This document shows, piece after piece, positions 19,901 to 26,389 of a stretch of 41,263 nt of DNA. The notes beneath the pieces were generated by a model, which worked only from the letters and a program-made list of their open reading frames with translations, was not told the DNA's origin and made no database searches. The DNA comes from RGIG4140 sp045614025 (GTDB lineage: Bacteria; Pseudomonadota; Alphaproteobacteria; CAAHEQ01; UBA3637), in the NCBI GenBank assembly GCA_045614025.1, contig JAZLCE010000012.1, positions 1 through 41,263 of the forward strand, in the 5' to 3' direction. Each line of letters opens with the position of its first letter. Position 1 is the first letter of the stretch. Position numbers and translations under genes: made by a program.

Positions 19901-22080
19901 TAAGCATCAGCGGTTGAATTCAAATTTTTAATGTTAACAGCAACAGCACCTGCGATAGAAGTTTCACCATTTGAAGAGGATGAACTTGCATAAAGATTGC
20001 TTTTGTTATCTAAAAGAGAAGATTGAAGATTTATATTGCCAGCTTTAACAACAGGTTTGTTTGAATCAGTTGTATCCCCAATTCTGGCTTTGTTATCAAC
20101 ATTATCAATGGCAACACCAATTGCACCAGCAACTTTTAGTTCGTCAAAAACGCCATTTGCTCGGGTATAAGATATATCACTACCCCCTTTAAAGTAATCT
20201 TTCACAAACATAAAAATCTTACCAGCCGCACCAGCTTGACTACTTTCACCTAATTGTGTAACAGTGGCGAAAATTGTTTGGTTTGTTGCACCAATATAAT
20301 TTGCTTGAACATCAAGTGTTCCCAAAAGATCAGCACTGCTATCCATAATAGCTTCATTGATGATGTTACCAATTGATAAAGAGGCAGCTATACCTGATGT
20401 TCCATAGTTTGTGTCAACAACAGGGAGCATTCCGTTTTTGGTTGTGTTTGAATATGTTCTATACATTTCAGCATCAACAGTCAGATTGTTGTTAACATCA
20501 AGGTTGACACCTTTTTCAACAACGGCTCTATTTGTTAAATCAAGAAGGGCAACATTAAATGAATAAGCGCCACCGTGACCAAATGATTTATCAACCGCAT
20601 CAGCAATTTTTTCAGCAAGGTTTGTTGAAAGTGTTTGAGATGTTAATTGCATATTGGTTGAGGCAGAAACGTTTAAATTTTCAGCAGTGATTTGAGAACC
20701 AGAATGAAGGATTGATTCTGTTATGATATCAACATCGGTATAATTGAAAGCTAAATTTTCAAATATGGAGAAAGATGAGGCAACAAAACTTGTGTTTGCT
20801 TTGGCACTCAATGTGCCATCAGCCGTTATTTTCGCACCATTTTGAATATTAACAGATGATTTTATATCTGCCATATGGAAAAAATTTGAAATAAGGAAGT
20901 TGGCTGCATTAGGTCCAAGCCAATCAAGATATTCATTACTGCCATATGATAAAAGATCCGAATTAATAGAGGTCACTTCGGCTCGGGCATTTAAGGCCAC
21001 ATCTCGTCCCTTAATATCAGCATTTGATTTTACATTAACACTTGAAGAGGCAACATCATGCTTGGTTTCTTTATCATATTCTTGAGCACTTTTAATCCCT
21101 GAATTATAAATTTCTGTTTGAGCCAAAACATCTGAACCATTGCTCTTAATTTTGCCATCTAAATTAACAATTGCACTTAAATAGTCTTTATTTGTTTTTT
21201 GGTTTTGAGAAACAATAGTAATACCATTACCGCCATCCATGGATAGTTTATATTTTAAACCTTCTGGTGTTTTTTGAACACCACTTGGAGCCACAGAAGT
21301 TTTTGGTGTAGCTATAACTTTTCCATCGTTTTCAGAAAAGTTCATATTTGCATTTAACTCGGCACCTTTTTCAACATTTATTTCATTACCACCATTAATA
21401 ATATCAATACCGGCACCAGAATTAATTGTTCCTTGAATTTTGATTTCCGCAGGATTTAATTTAACCGCAGCATTAACACCACCACCAAGCAATAAATAAT
21501 CAGAACCTTCTAACTTAAATGTAACCAAACTGTTTAAAGTATCTTCAGCCACAACTGGTTCTAAAAAACTTCCACTCAACAAATCTTCCATAAAGCTTTT
21601 TGTTGGGGTGATAAGCGTTAATGAACCAACATTGAATACACCCGTTTTCCCAACAACAAATCCATTTGGATTGGCAAATAAAACATTACCGCCTATTTCC
21701 CCATTCCTATATGAATTGACAATACCATTAATTTGCGAGGCAGAATCATCAAAAACTAAATTTACCAATTTATTTTGAGCATTAATGAGGTTTAGATTAA
21801 CTGTATCTCCTTGACTGACATTGAATGCACCAAAAGTGTTTACACCAATATCTCCCTTACCGTTAGTTGTTGTTGTGCTGATATTAAAAATATTATTGTT
21901 TTGATTAATTGTTGTTTCTGTTTTATATGGAACACCATTTTGATTAATTTCTGAAGCATTCGCAACCATTGGAGCGGATGAAAAGCCCATAAAAATAGTG
22001 GCGTTAAAGAGAGCACATTTGATTAAAACTTGTTTATACCATTTGCTTAATTGGGTAATCGCAGTGCGTGAATATTTCAT
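7969..22080 (-). CDS. Giant two-partner-secreted filamentous adhesin (TpsA, LktA/FHA-like)
   Basis: 4,703 aa in one uninterrupted frame. Extended signal peptide typical of TpsA proteins (about 43 residues, hydrophobic core VLIKCALFNATIFMGF, cleavage near ANA-S). Residues about 45-170 form the TPS secretion domain (NIFNISTTTTNGKGDIGVNTFGAFNVS..., NPNG at 137-140, then GVFNVGSLTLITPT). The rest is an enormous beta-helix of degenerate repeats such as INTYILNS, VNAYIENS and GGAGGTG, the pattern of leukotoxin-LktA-type and hemagglutinin-like adhesins. Three helical inserts break it (about 1095-1145, 2410-2480 and 3180-3377, the last a long coiled coil). I saw no toxin domain at the C-terminus and hardly any Cys after the signal. 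Exported by the divergent TpsB; expected at the cell surface, probably for adhesion (inference). AGGA ribosome site before the ATG. Confidence 0.93.
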   Translation of the reverse strand: MKYSRTAITQLSKWYKQVLIKCALFNATIFMGFSSAPMVANASEINQNGVPYKTETTINQNNNIFNISTTTTNGKGDIGVNTFGAFNVSQGDTVNLNLINAQNKLVNLVFDDSASQINGIVNSYRNGEIGGNVLFANPNGFVVGKTGVFNVGSLTLITPTKSFMEDLLSGSFLEPVVAEDTLNSLVTFKLEGSDYLLLGGGVNAAVKLNPAEIKIQGTINSGAGIDIINGGNEINVEKGAELNANMNFSENDGKVIATPKTSVAPSGVQKTPEGLKYKLSMDGGNGITIVSQNQKTNKDYLSAIVNLDGKIKSNGSDVLAQTEIYNSGIKSAQEYDKETKHDVASSSVNVKSNADIKGRDVALNARAEVTSINSDLLSYGSNEYLDWLGPNAANFLISNFFHMADIKSSVNIQNGAKITADGTLSAKANTSFVASSFSIFENLAFNYTDVDIITESILHSGSQITAENLNVSASTNMQLTSQTLSTNLAEKIADAVDKSFGHGGAYSFNVALLDLTNRAVVEKGVNLDVNNNLTVDAEMYRTYSNTTKNGMLPVVDTNYGTSGIAASLSIGNIINEAIMDSSADLLGTLDVQANYIGATNQTIFATVTQLGESSQAGAAGKIFMFVKDYFKGGSDISYTRANGVFDELKVAGAIGVAIDNVDNKARIGDTTDSNKPVVKAGNINLQSSLLDNKSNLYASSSSSNGETSIAGAVAVNIKNLNSTADAYGDFIIKGNESATEGFVIKSDTTVTHGLSYIDWIPDALTWAKNLFGSSGKKDSSDIENINSADARDYISATTKAEDIQEKVNGAGNLNILSAADFNVLGGAQFFNTFASTSANASSKDNQTSAYSGAFTVAVNNTLSNAMLHDNSSVLFQSPYSAQNNSLKIDAYTNNQQWAGAAMLGIFGGASARDGDAAGGAISFQWGEPITTAKIGKNVTILQSDTQKAGDVTIKAYDLSDNINVSVGNGAADESGLSGSISISAIDSGLVEASIGASNQPNAINASNVYVNAQKDLTHINANVALTSAEDAKGIGIALNYADDQVISYIAGNVNALNNVHLNAGYEKLFINSAINMGYAKTGTNTPKYGNLSDEEYQANLDKVNKFLDRSEKLKNKRAFLRSLWNLRNANEALANSEYDFTRAINTDKATAAKAGIVSASMSNTVTKAFIADGANISAGNDVSVNASAKDMLINGALVMALHGKSGMGGALVVQSTENEVEASIGNAVVDALNNVQVNAQEDLKLYTGAMGTAQGSDKATAGNISIDVQQNKITAAIKEGAKVNTKTDTIEQSVQVQANLKNDVIKGVGTVSLQTSGNGGHSAIGATLDGDLAVNEINAYIKGADVNASKTLDVTAQSDIDVITVDAAGSAAFKDSAFSGTLAIFASENTENAYIENSNINQTNGRINKGVNTSVSAISSFDDLAVVGTVAYGSKSSGDASIRVDGIYDAVNSYIKNSSIDATGDVNLYNKSEFDSLAVSAAGLITQGNVGASGSVSILIDNATQNNYIENSEINTNHLDLNSDAIFKSLSVTGSVTANTSGSALGGSVYVGSIDNTINTYILNSSILSQNDISLSSDYNTDILNISFGGSGGKGLALAGAVNSIINNSEINTYIKSENEKKNDIKSQEGKVSVQSKNTANIKTINGSISASVGAGAGGAAINAIVDNNNVNATIEGVNVKTKKDLDISAISDENIMSIAVGGAGGTGVAASGSINTIILDTDVTAHVKDSEIESSEENVIVKAEGITDITGGTGNVNVSTGAMALGATVVTGVINNAVSAKIEDSKVKAKNKVIVLATENENIGSKDAPFITAAGGYAHGIIGEGVIDTILLNGSANALVSGTKTIENNVYGIEANNDISLSANGSNTIYAGMGSGGISSAVGVGATINTIVIDKETKALAENTKLNANNIDVTASEKDDFFTTAVAAGGAGTGGGTGIVNTHVITSDIESGIKNSVLFAKNKLLNNASAIANMQTITGGLSGGGTAGIGLSFVNNTTKYNLDAYLENTNALFNDLDVNATANTTFKVSTASGGIGGTGAGVGVENVNAVNNHVKAHATGHLEGEKANIQAKDNVLFTDSYSGSLGVGGLAGIGGTVEFNSVTSIVQAYLGGEHILVNDINIKAEGEQYFDNITAIGFGAGGTVSFLGTGLTHLIDTTVKAYVEDDTKISKHETINNGIKENAIDNLIVDAKNSITITENIGAISVAGKFAVGPSVAVNKISNNVEAYTGDHVQVNAKNIEITAKSENAIGTEDEKSTVFSGSLGGYVGVAGSILYTDIKDSVKAFVGQDNTIQLADDGNLNVLATNISKINEQIGSAELGIGAVGATVGWNEINNTVLSYIGSNTDIMGNNADVSIQAKSNEAINAYGLVASGGGVALSGGVLYSSIGKKVGNNSYSDMHVDDQKLFISAQSQADETLKTANEKISKANSVYQDAYMKAIQTAKEKVDQDSDSRINNLTSQTDNLFEKTKDTKTHATATDRMDTTSSFIDSGADLLVRDLKISAQNTNNINLETNGGALAGAHIGISAAISDNNTTVNAFLSNDTKINSKSFELNASSIDMQNIYTLASIGGIINGDGSVTKALSNKTTNTYILQNAEINTESDINITADSKSEITTESDTTSLAGVNVGVSKSSAISTGATMINLADNVSLNSQSGNAQIKTKTNEKVNATSLATTRGVGSGGGGESVAKINKVSGIEIKNGFKANIEGDLLLSSIANNEVLSKSDGRAYGGISVGGTSTLAEINQTSGVKIENNNTQTNIEANNILITSTVKNNTNAETHAGAGTLAGGSGSGVTNNIISTNDIYVGKNYNILAQGGYALAADTSNTYKSFNKSDAFGIVTVAIPTIRNNVTSTVSIDSESDVVAHSGIVLKSLNEILKEAVSEYDLYGGAGGLADGSGGSIKDKLLMSTTTSFGGNKAYENAEYGQGGIDISAHNILNVNEKANLYSAGAIQGADTDAIVEATTNATVNVSNKDIKTKDNHINYTARNDVDIYTKSNVESYGGVAGAGGKSEATLAKQTASVIFSDGVKSLSGKDTNISAINNNSLEAYIYAETGGLLSFVAGEAHAHNKDSQSKVEINSGAEISSFDKIDVKAISTSQKIKAKRDALAYELGFIPYHGSGNEYSTDKNSANIILNGHLESGLGANRTLIINKDGTVSSDSNIFVKQEVIGTISSSDINADIQSYTSSIEDMEKAYKEYMASEENRRDTYQTRYDEAEAQKNNLENKNIDLTDNKNKAEIALNTITNALNDLDNIGTKDYETSYGSMTELKTMIDAYNTGGENSQAYSDALYAVITKQYDLTEQIAQDTTQINENNVAIETYKSAMSAAENNINQINTVLEETKEKYTADVKDLQAKIEELQKRQEEIASADTSIYSMVIDDIIIRSGEVNLTGNVTGTGSITAPGNNFTIDIQNYSANNIIYGDLIIDRDLKGGINGTNIASSITQNIINEKINGNSEPRISIVNHVNANDPIVNINSQAGDIVLRGNVENTSGSISIINNTGSILSEGNLKAKNLEIKVPNGGFNQQYTSNELEIAGSNKNGSIVATGNINIAAKTIDVNGLIQSGSEIKEVYIPDLSIVKEGDKYYQIIDGVKTLMTKSQTGEEYYYLTLTDDTSDLSQLKQIKAYFKPTNSTKTENVTGDIYLFKANIEGGDITLTGNIVSSSNTGKIVLLNGYGHINIVNNSKYNLVTNTLNTDIKTQGKLTINDFKFSSEEGGDAFDNLSQEDLTNEFLSSNAGKYEAYVNNGEIITSATGNTQGNGFFGNETSVVERADGAKVYSTTYTPGNDAYTITSAGGTYSYQVYEPRSWLVELFTGKQYKTVTVNYDPVYEVKNNSISIDFQGFDKPEINITSNGSGNILLNNNVSAAHGDVSITSNKSILANGINSIISANNITLNTQNNIGESLTENGSAIKAIQVEVLNNGTLTASGKDVYINYPYTEISNININALGNTYLSSTNGNFNGVGKTIDISSNTLELRADNILLDTTENENIDIDVNELKARAKNNISITNKGDLVVSSIVSENDGKISLESKEGSIIAGNTKTYSPYHITGSEIYLKALNGGIGTKESSLKFAKNGVYNIEAKNDIYLDSIATMYIDNIQSNEGNVALNSSFGIIASARSDQNKNYNLFAGKDLTLSSTDGNIENLEVNINGAINATAGYNNGNLEGLNSINIQNVSDNDMKIGTIRASKNVTLTSNKGLQNATDTSIIGGEQIAIKTSGDVGTQTSSINLSANKGITVLSKGESNVYLSTDDDQNGLKINKIDTNNGEGALGTVKVVSAGNISNVSEKSEKTETININAKNISLTAGEGKDIGSRERYFVVSTPSNEDGNGLGYQAEQAFIKGIGDVLNINNGLSVGNAMIDAENNIIANNLISETGSISVSTHSNVTLNNVSADKDLSIYGTDVNVDELKANGILSGVVDNLTIKSSQDLHMGIILGLTNDFANNIDITTDMSILNGLSSDDANIFAKNISLTAGQSIGKENALKIDLSNENNVNAIANDLIHLNNTGNEANYNKISSKDVVISSDTDVKIKELNTETLSLTTKTSNVSMTGDIKNKGVIKTKDKKIVIGDIKEPIDYSATAQLALIKRPMHLTLDGSNIIKTDAQNVVRHSKNVFINGEKHRTSIEDKIQFEIGALIKNVYYSFFNDKMIYPGLKDHHDYITELMNQNNITNHYNDVINDYNVWKVINLKK

Positions 22081-22120
22081 GTTTCATCCTGGCTGTTAAT
22101 GAATTCTATTTTATTCAAAA

Positions 22121-22149
22121 ATAATAGCAAAATGTCTATTATTAGGCAA
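22121..22149 (-). promoter_or_regulatory. Promoter of tpsA adhesin
   Basis: Minus strand: -35 TTGCCT (22144-22149), 17-nt spacer, -10 TATTAT (22121-22126, 5 of 6). It would give a leader of about 35 nt. It faces away from the tpsB promoter in the same 201-bp gap. Confidence 0.6.
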
Positions 22150-22215
22150 GCAATTTTTAATTAAAATTCACTCTTTTTTCATAAAAATTCTTTTTTGATT
22201 CAACAGATAAAAAAC

Positions 22216-22247
22216 TTGCATTAAATAAGTTTTTTTAATACTATAAT
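22216..22247 (+). promoter_or_regulatory. Possible promoter of tpsB
   Basis: A perfect -10 TATAAT at 22242-22247 lies 35 nt before the tpsB ATG. The best -35 (TTGCAT, 22216-22221) is 20 nt away, longer than ideal, which may mean activator dependence or a weak promoter. Confidence 0.4.
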
Positions 22248-22281
22248 ATGACCGATGATGTTTTGAAGGGAAAATAACGTT

Positions 22282-24051
22282 ATGACTGCAAATACAACAA
22301 AAAGTATCACAATATTTAGTCTTTTATTATTGGCTAATATTTTTTGCGAGCAAGCTTTGGCTAAAGAGACCAAACAAGAGCAGTCATCCCAAATTAATCA
22401 AAGTCTTTTGATGCCAAATGAAACCGTTAACAGTATGACAGATATCGGTAAAGCAAGAAGCGTTTATAATTTAAGAAATATGCGAAATGTTCAATCTGTT
22501 GAAGAAAAAACAGAAGAAAAAGAAAAGTTATTTGATGATGAAGAAATAAAATTACCGCCAAGAACACTACAAGACGATACTGTTGTTCACATTTCACGTG
22601 TTCAAATTTCAAAATCAAAAGTTTTTTCAGATGCTGAAATAAAAAAGTTTGAATCATTACTTGAAAATAAAGAGGCTACAGCAGAAGATATCAATAACAT
22701 GATAAATCTGATTAATACCTGGTATATCAAGAAAGGGATTGTCACTGCACGGGCATTTATTGAAGAAGGAAATTTAAATGATGGCATCTTAAAAATAGAA
22801 TTAATGGAAGCCCATATCGGAAAATTAGAAATAACAGGAAACAAATATCATCATACATGGTTTTTGCGTTCACAAATAACAAATAAAGATGGCGATTTAT
22901 TTAATCTCAATACATTACAAAAAGATTTAAACAATTTTAACAAGAATGCGCGCTCGATTAAAATGAGAGCCGAATTAAAACCTGGAGAAAAATATGGCAC
23001 AACAGATGTTAAAATGATTGCTGAAGAAAGTTTTCCATATCACTTATCCGCCTCATTTGACAACTTTGGACGCGATACAACCGGCGAACACAGAGGCGGA
23101 TTAGTCGCCTCTTCTGATTCATTAATTGGATTTCAAGACAGATTATCAATAGCATTCAATATGGCTCGCTCCTCTTTCAACCCTTATATTGATTACAGCA
23201 TCCCAGTAAATCAAAAAGGAACAAGAGTGGGTGTTTCATATATGTTTGGTAAAAGCCAAATCAGTTTAGGCGATAATTCTGATTTCGATTTAATAGCAAA
23301 AACAAACACATTCAGCGGATATGTAACACATCCCTTGATTGATACCGCAACAGGAAAATTAAGTTTAAACACCTCCATTAATGCCAAAAATTCATATGCA
23401 AAAATTTCAGATATCACATATTCAAAATATAAAGATCATTCTGTTTCAATTGGCCTTGGGGGTAATTATAATTTTGATAAAAGAGTTTTATATGCATCAT
23501 CATATTTGACCCATGGGATTATTAAAGATCATATAAAAGATGATAATCAACGTTTCAGCAAAATAAATGCTGATTTATATTATATACATTATTTACCATC
23601 AAGTATCATTGGCACTTTTAGGGCTGGAGGACAATATTCCCCTGACAATATGGCATATCTTGAACAATATCAAATTGGGGGAATTTCAAGTATGCGAGGC
23701 TATTCAGAAGGATTACTTATGGCTCCAAAAGCATATTATAGCAGCCTCGAAATGTTGTTCCCAATACCTTTTCTTCCAAAAACAATTAAATGTATCGGCA
23801 ATGAAAATAAAAGATTTCGTTTAAAAGATTCAATAAAATTTGCCACATTTATGGACCATGGTGGTGTTTTTTATCATGATAGACCAACCGAAAAAGAAAA
23901 TTTTTTGTTAAGCACAGGCATGGGACTTAGATTTGCTATAAGCAACAATATTTCTGCGCGATTTTATGTTGGATTCCCATTGATGAATAAAAGAGAATAT
24001 CATGAATCGAATGCAAGATTTCATTTTGATATAATTGCAACGCCATTTTAA
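22282..24051 (+). CDS. TpsB outer-membrane transporter (ShlB/FhaC/HecB family)
   Basis: 589 aa, with a signal peptide (ending about residue 27, EQALA). A linker of about 70 residues leads to two POTRA domains (about 97-175, HISRVQISKSKVFSDAEIKKFE...; and 176-250, ELMEAHIGKLEITGNKYHHTWFLRSQI). The remainder is a 16-strand-type barrel (SFPYHLSASFDNFGRDTTGEHRGGL...). SMRGYSEG near 470-476 carries the R-G-Y signature of the L6 plug loop (R472), and the chain ends with aromatic Phe (FDIIATPF) as BAM substrates do. The partner substrate is the divergently encoded 4,703-aa adhesin. Ribosome site GAAGGGA. Most TPS loci are tpsB-tpsA operons; here the two genes diverge. Confidence 0.92.
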   Translation: MTANTTKSITIFSLLLLANIFCEQALAKETKQEQSSQINQSLLMPNETVNSMTDIGKARSVYNLRNMRNVQSVEEKTEEKEKLFDDEEIKLPPRTLQDDTVVHISRVQISKSKVFSDAEIKKFESLLENKEATAEDINNMINLINTWYIKKGIVTARAFIEEGNLNDGILKIELMEAHIGKLEITGNKYHHTWFLRSQITNKDGDLFNLNTLQKDLNNFNKNARSIKMRAELKPGEKYGTTDVKMIAEESFPYHLSASFDNFGRDTTGEHRGGLVASSDSLIGFQDRLSIAFNMARSSFNPYIDYSIPVNQKGTRVGVSYMFGKSQISLGDNSDFDLIAKTNTFSGYVTHPLIDTATGKLSLNTSINAKNSYAKISDITYSKYKDHSVSIGLGGNYNFDKRVLYASSYLTHGIIKDHIKDDNQRFSKINADLYYIHYLPSSIIGTFRAGGQYSPDNMAYLEQYQIGGISSMRGYSEGLLMAPKAYYSSLEMLFPIPFLPKTIKCIGNENKRFRLKDSIKFATFMDHGGVFYHDRPTEKENFLLSTGMGLRFAISNNISARFYVGFPLMNKREYHESNARFHFDIIATPF

Positions 24052-24079
24052 AACTAAGAAGAGATGATACTTTAACCCA

Positions 24080-24120
24080 TTCTATTTGAATAATTATCAA
24101 TAATTATCAGATTTTTTTTG
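24080..24120 (+). terminator. Weak AT-only hairpin after tpsB
   Basis: Two copies of the self-complementary ATAATTAT two bases apart, then CAGATTTTTTTT. It could end the tpsB transcript but overlaps the 3' end of the convergent pilin-like gene. Confidence 0.3.
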
Positions 24121-25002
24121 GCCTGACCCAAAATGAAGCACAAGTGTTTGAAGGGGTATATCTTTTTGATTTGTTTCAGGGTTATATAATCTAGCTCCAT
24201 AGGCCATACAAGATAAACTTTTTTTATCGCCACAAACACTTTCCGTTGTTCCAAGAGCAATACCCGTCATCTTTATATCATTGATATTATTGATATATGT
24301 TTGAGCCAAAGATGTATTTCCTTTTGATGCATCAATTCTTGAACAAACCTTTTCAATTTGATTTTCTGTTGAAATTCCACCCGCTAAACTTTTTTTAGGG
24401 TTTGCATATTTATCTGAATTATCAACCATATCAAAATCCCCATATTCAGGATCAATTGGGGCTTTATCCCCTGTATTTTGAAGAGCCACATATGCATAAT
24501 CAAAACCCAAGTCATTTTTCTTTAACAATTTTTCGCAAGCCGAATAAGAAAGCCCTGTGATTCGAACAGACCAATTATTTTCATCTTCAGCACGAACCCA
24601 AACAGGCGTACCTAGTGCCGTGTTAAACGATTCATATTCACGCACATCATGAAGCGTTACACCCTCAACTTCGCCTTCATCATCAACTAAACCTGCATCA
24701 TATGCCGTTTGATTTGAACGATAGTTAACTTTAGAAACAACCTCTCTGATCGGAACGATATAAGGCGCATATTCCCCATCTTCCAACACTGTCAATTCAC
24801 CAAAATGCAATGGAATATCAAATGAGCGACTTCCTGAAATAAGAACACTCAACTGATCCATTGTTTCAGCTTCATGATACAAGCACATTGCATGACGATA
24901 ACCAGATACAGAACCTAATAATAAAACACCGACCAATGCACCACCACTCAAAGTTTCGGTAACTGATCGCCCTCTTTCCATTCCTTTGTTTTCTCTAAGC
25001 AT
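24097..25002 (-). CDS. Type IV pilin-like protein
   Basis: 301 aa from the ATG at 25002, chosen over the TTG at 25029 because GAGAGAG stands at the right distance before it. The N-terminus MERGRSVTETLSGG... reads as a class of prepilin: basic leader, Gly11 as cleavage residue, and Glu at +5 of the mature protein, followed by a hydrophobic helix (ALVGVLLLGSVSGYRHAM). The helix resembles the GRSMVEMLGVLAIIGVLSVGAIAGY pilins of gut alphaproteobacteria but is shifted from the consensus. The remaining 255 residues are a soluble globular domain with six or so Cys, several in a C-terminal loop (ESVCGDKKSLSCMAYG), a disulphide-loop pattern. No pilus assembly genes lie in the window, so it may be an orphan or minor pilin. 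Confidence 0.6.
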   Translation of the reverse strand: MLRENKGMERGRSVTETLSGGALVGVLLLGSVSGYRHAMCLYHEAETMDQLSVLISGSRSFDIPLHFGELTVLEDGEYAPYIVPIREVVSKVNYRSNQTAYDAGLVDDEGEVEGVTLHDVREYESFNTALGTPVWVRAEDENNWSVRITGLSYSACEKLLKKNDLGFDYAYVALQNTGDKAPIDPEYGDFDMVDNSDKYANPKKSLAGGISTENQIEKVCSRIDASKGNTSLAQTYINNINDIKMTGIALGTTESVCGDKKSLSCMAYGARLYNPETNQKDIPLQTLVLHFGSGQKKSDNY

Positions 25003-25029
25003 TGAAACTCTCTCTTTTTTAGCTACCAA

Positions 25030-25281
25030 AGAATGGGACTACCCCCTAACCTTTTCAAGCTATCAAAAAAAATTTTAAACGTCAATGCTTTTTTTATAAA
25101 AAAAATAAAATAAAACAAAAAATTTCAAATACCTACAACAAAAAATAACACAAAGTTAAAAATAGCGTTACATAAAAAACAAAGAAAATAAAGCAAGAGT
25201 AATCTATTTAGGCATAATTTCTATCCAAAATTAAATTATCTTGCTTTATTCCTTATTATACTTAAGATAAACACTCTTTAT
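25030..25281. other. AT-rich gap without features
   Basis: Between the pilin-like gene and the dxs fragment. Very A-rich runs, no coding frame and no convincing hairpin seen. Confidence 0.5.
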
Positions 25282-25719
25282 TTAATCTTGAGTTATATTT
25301 AATATATCTTGAACGATCAATTCTGGTTTTAAGCGATAGCGTGCGTAAAGTTCATCCAAACTCGCTCTATCTGTAAATTCCTTAAATGACCCATAATTTA
25401 ATACTTTCATATCGCTTACCCCATAAAAACGGGTTATCTTTTCGCCAAAACCACCATCTAGTTCACCATCTTCTAAAGTGATAACCAACTGATGCTCAGC
25501 TTTTAAATTTTCCAGGCACTCTTTATCAATTCCTGTTAAATAACGTGGATTAACCAAAGTTGGTTTAATATGATGTTTTCCAAGCTCTTTAGCAACCATC
25601 TTGCCAAGCTTAAAAAAGCTTCCTTCAGCAATAATGGCAACTTGGCTATCTTGTTCTTCAATTTTATAAGTGTTTAACTTACCATAATCAGCCTCAACAG
25701 GCAAAGAAGAATGACTCAT
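25282..25719 (-). pseudogene. dxs: C-terminal fragment of 1-deoxy-D-xylulose-5-phosphate synthase
   Basis: 145 aa matching only the last domain of Dxs/transketolase-like enzymes: VAIIAEGSFFKLGKMVAKELGKHHIKPTLVNPRYLTGIDKECLENL, then LVITLEDGELDGGFGEKITRFYG. Full Dxs is about 600 residues, with the thiamine-diphosphate and catalytic parts in the first two thirds. The 160 bp upstream on the minus strand hold no remnant of those, only AT-rich sequence and another gene's terminator. The reading frame itself is intact, so a free-standing domain protein cannot be excluded, but it cannot make DXP alone. The style of the sequence (LVNPRYLTG, EDGELDGGFGEKI) is of a dxs type found in several host-associated bacteria. 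No good ribosome site before the ATG. Confidence 0.7.
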
Positions 25720-25816
25720 TTCTTAGAGATACTATCTTATCTTTTAAAAGAATTCTTCTAACTCATCCATAGTCCTCTTTCATAAGAAATTAGTTAAAAT
25801 CAAAATATATACAATA

Positions 25817-25844
25817 CCAAAGCTCCTAGAGAAAGGAGCTTTGG
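25817..25844 (-). terminator. Hairpin after the DUF805 gene
   Basis: Perfect 11-bp stem CCAAAGCTCCT/AGGAGCTTTGG with a 6-nt loop, about 37 nt past the stop of the DUF805 gene. The T tract behind it (TATTGTATATATTTTG on the minus strand) is poor. Confidence 0.55.
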
Positions 25845-25880
25845 CAAAATTAATGATTTGTTATTTCGTCATGATTTTTA

Positions 25881-26204
25881 TTATGCTTTTGGGTATTTAT
25901 TTTCACCTTCTTTTGTCGGTGTGCACAAATAAATCAAAAGAATAATAAAACCGATAATCGGCAATAGGATCCATAACCAGTTCCATCCGGAACGATTGAT
26001 ATCATGCATACGTCTGCAGAAAACAGCCAAACCTGGGATTAGGATGAATAAACTATATAATATTGAAATAAGTTCTAATCCTAAAAAACCCAAAAGAATG
26101 GATACAATAAAATTTATAAGTACGAAATTCCAATACTCTGAACGTGTTGCACGACCAGAAAATACCACATATTTTTTGAGACATGTAATGTAATGATTAA
26201 ACAT
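25881..26204 (-). CDS. DUF805 family membrane protein
   Basis: 107 aa, the usual DUF805 size. Starts with the family signature (MFNHYITCLKKYVVFSGRATRSEYWNFVL), followed by two hydrophobic segments, the conserved RRMHDINRSGWNWLW motif, a third hydrophobic segment and a polar tail ending with GENKYPKA. These are small inner-membrane proteins of unknown function, found across many bacteria. GAAAGGAA ribosome site before the ATG. Single gene with its own terminator hairpin. Confidence 0.9.
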   Translation of the reverse strand: MFNHYITCLKKYVVFSGRATRSEYWNFVLINFIVSILLGFLGLELISILYSLFILIPGLAVFCRRMHDINRSGWNWLWILLPIIGFIILLIYLCTPTKEGENKYPKA

Positions 26205-26389
26205 TTGAATTTTCCTTTCTTTATTTGTTGATACATATTCTATTATTACGAAAAAGACAAAAAAGGCAAGTTATTTTGAAGGATATTTTTTCACATCAAA
26301 TTTTAAACCAAACACACTCAACAATCTCTGGGATAAAATAAAGAATTTTTAACTACTTAAACCGACACAAACTCGAGACCGCCTATGGC

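Noticed and set aside
9461..20900. Many plus-strand frames of 60-155 codons inside the adhesin gene
   Set aside because: They are shadows of the 4,703-codon gene, with hydrophobic, unlikely compositions caused by antisense of its repeats.
7969..22080. CRISPR array or tandem DNA repeats in the adhesin region
   Set aside because: The repetitiveness is at protein level with diverged DNA; no regular direct repeats with spacers were seen here or elsewhere in the window.
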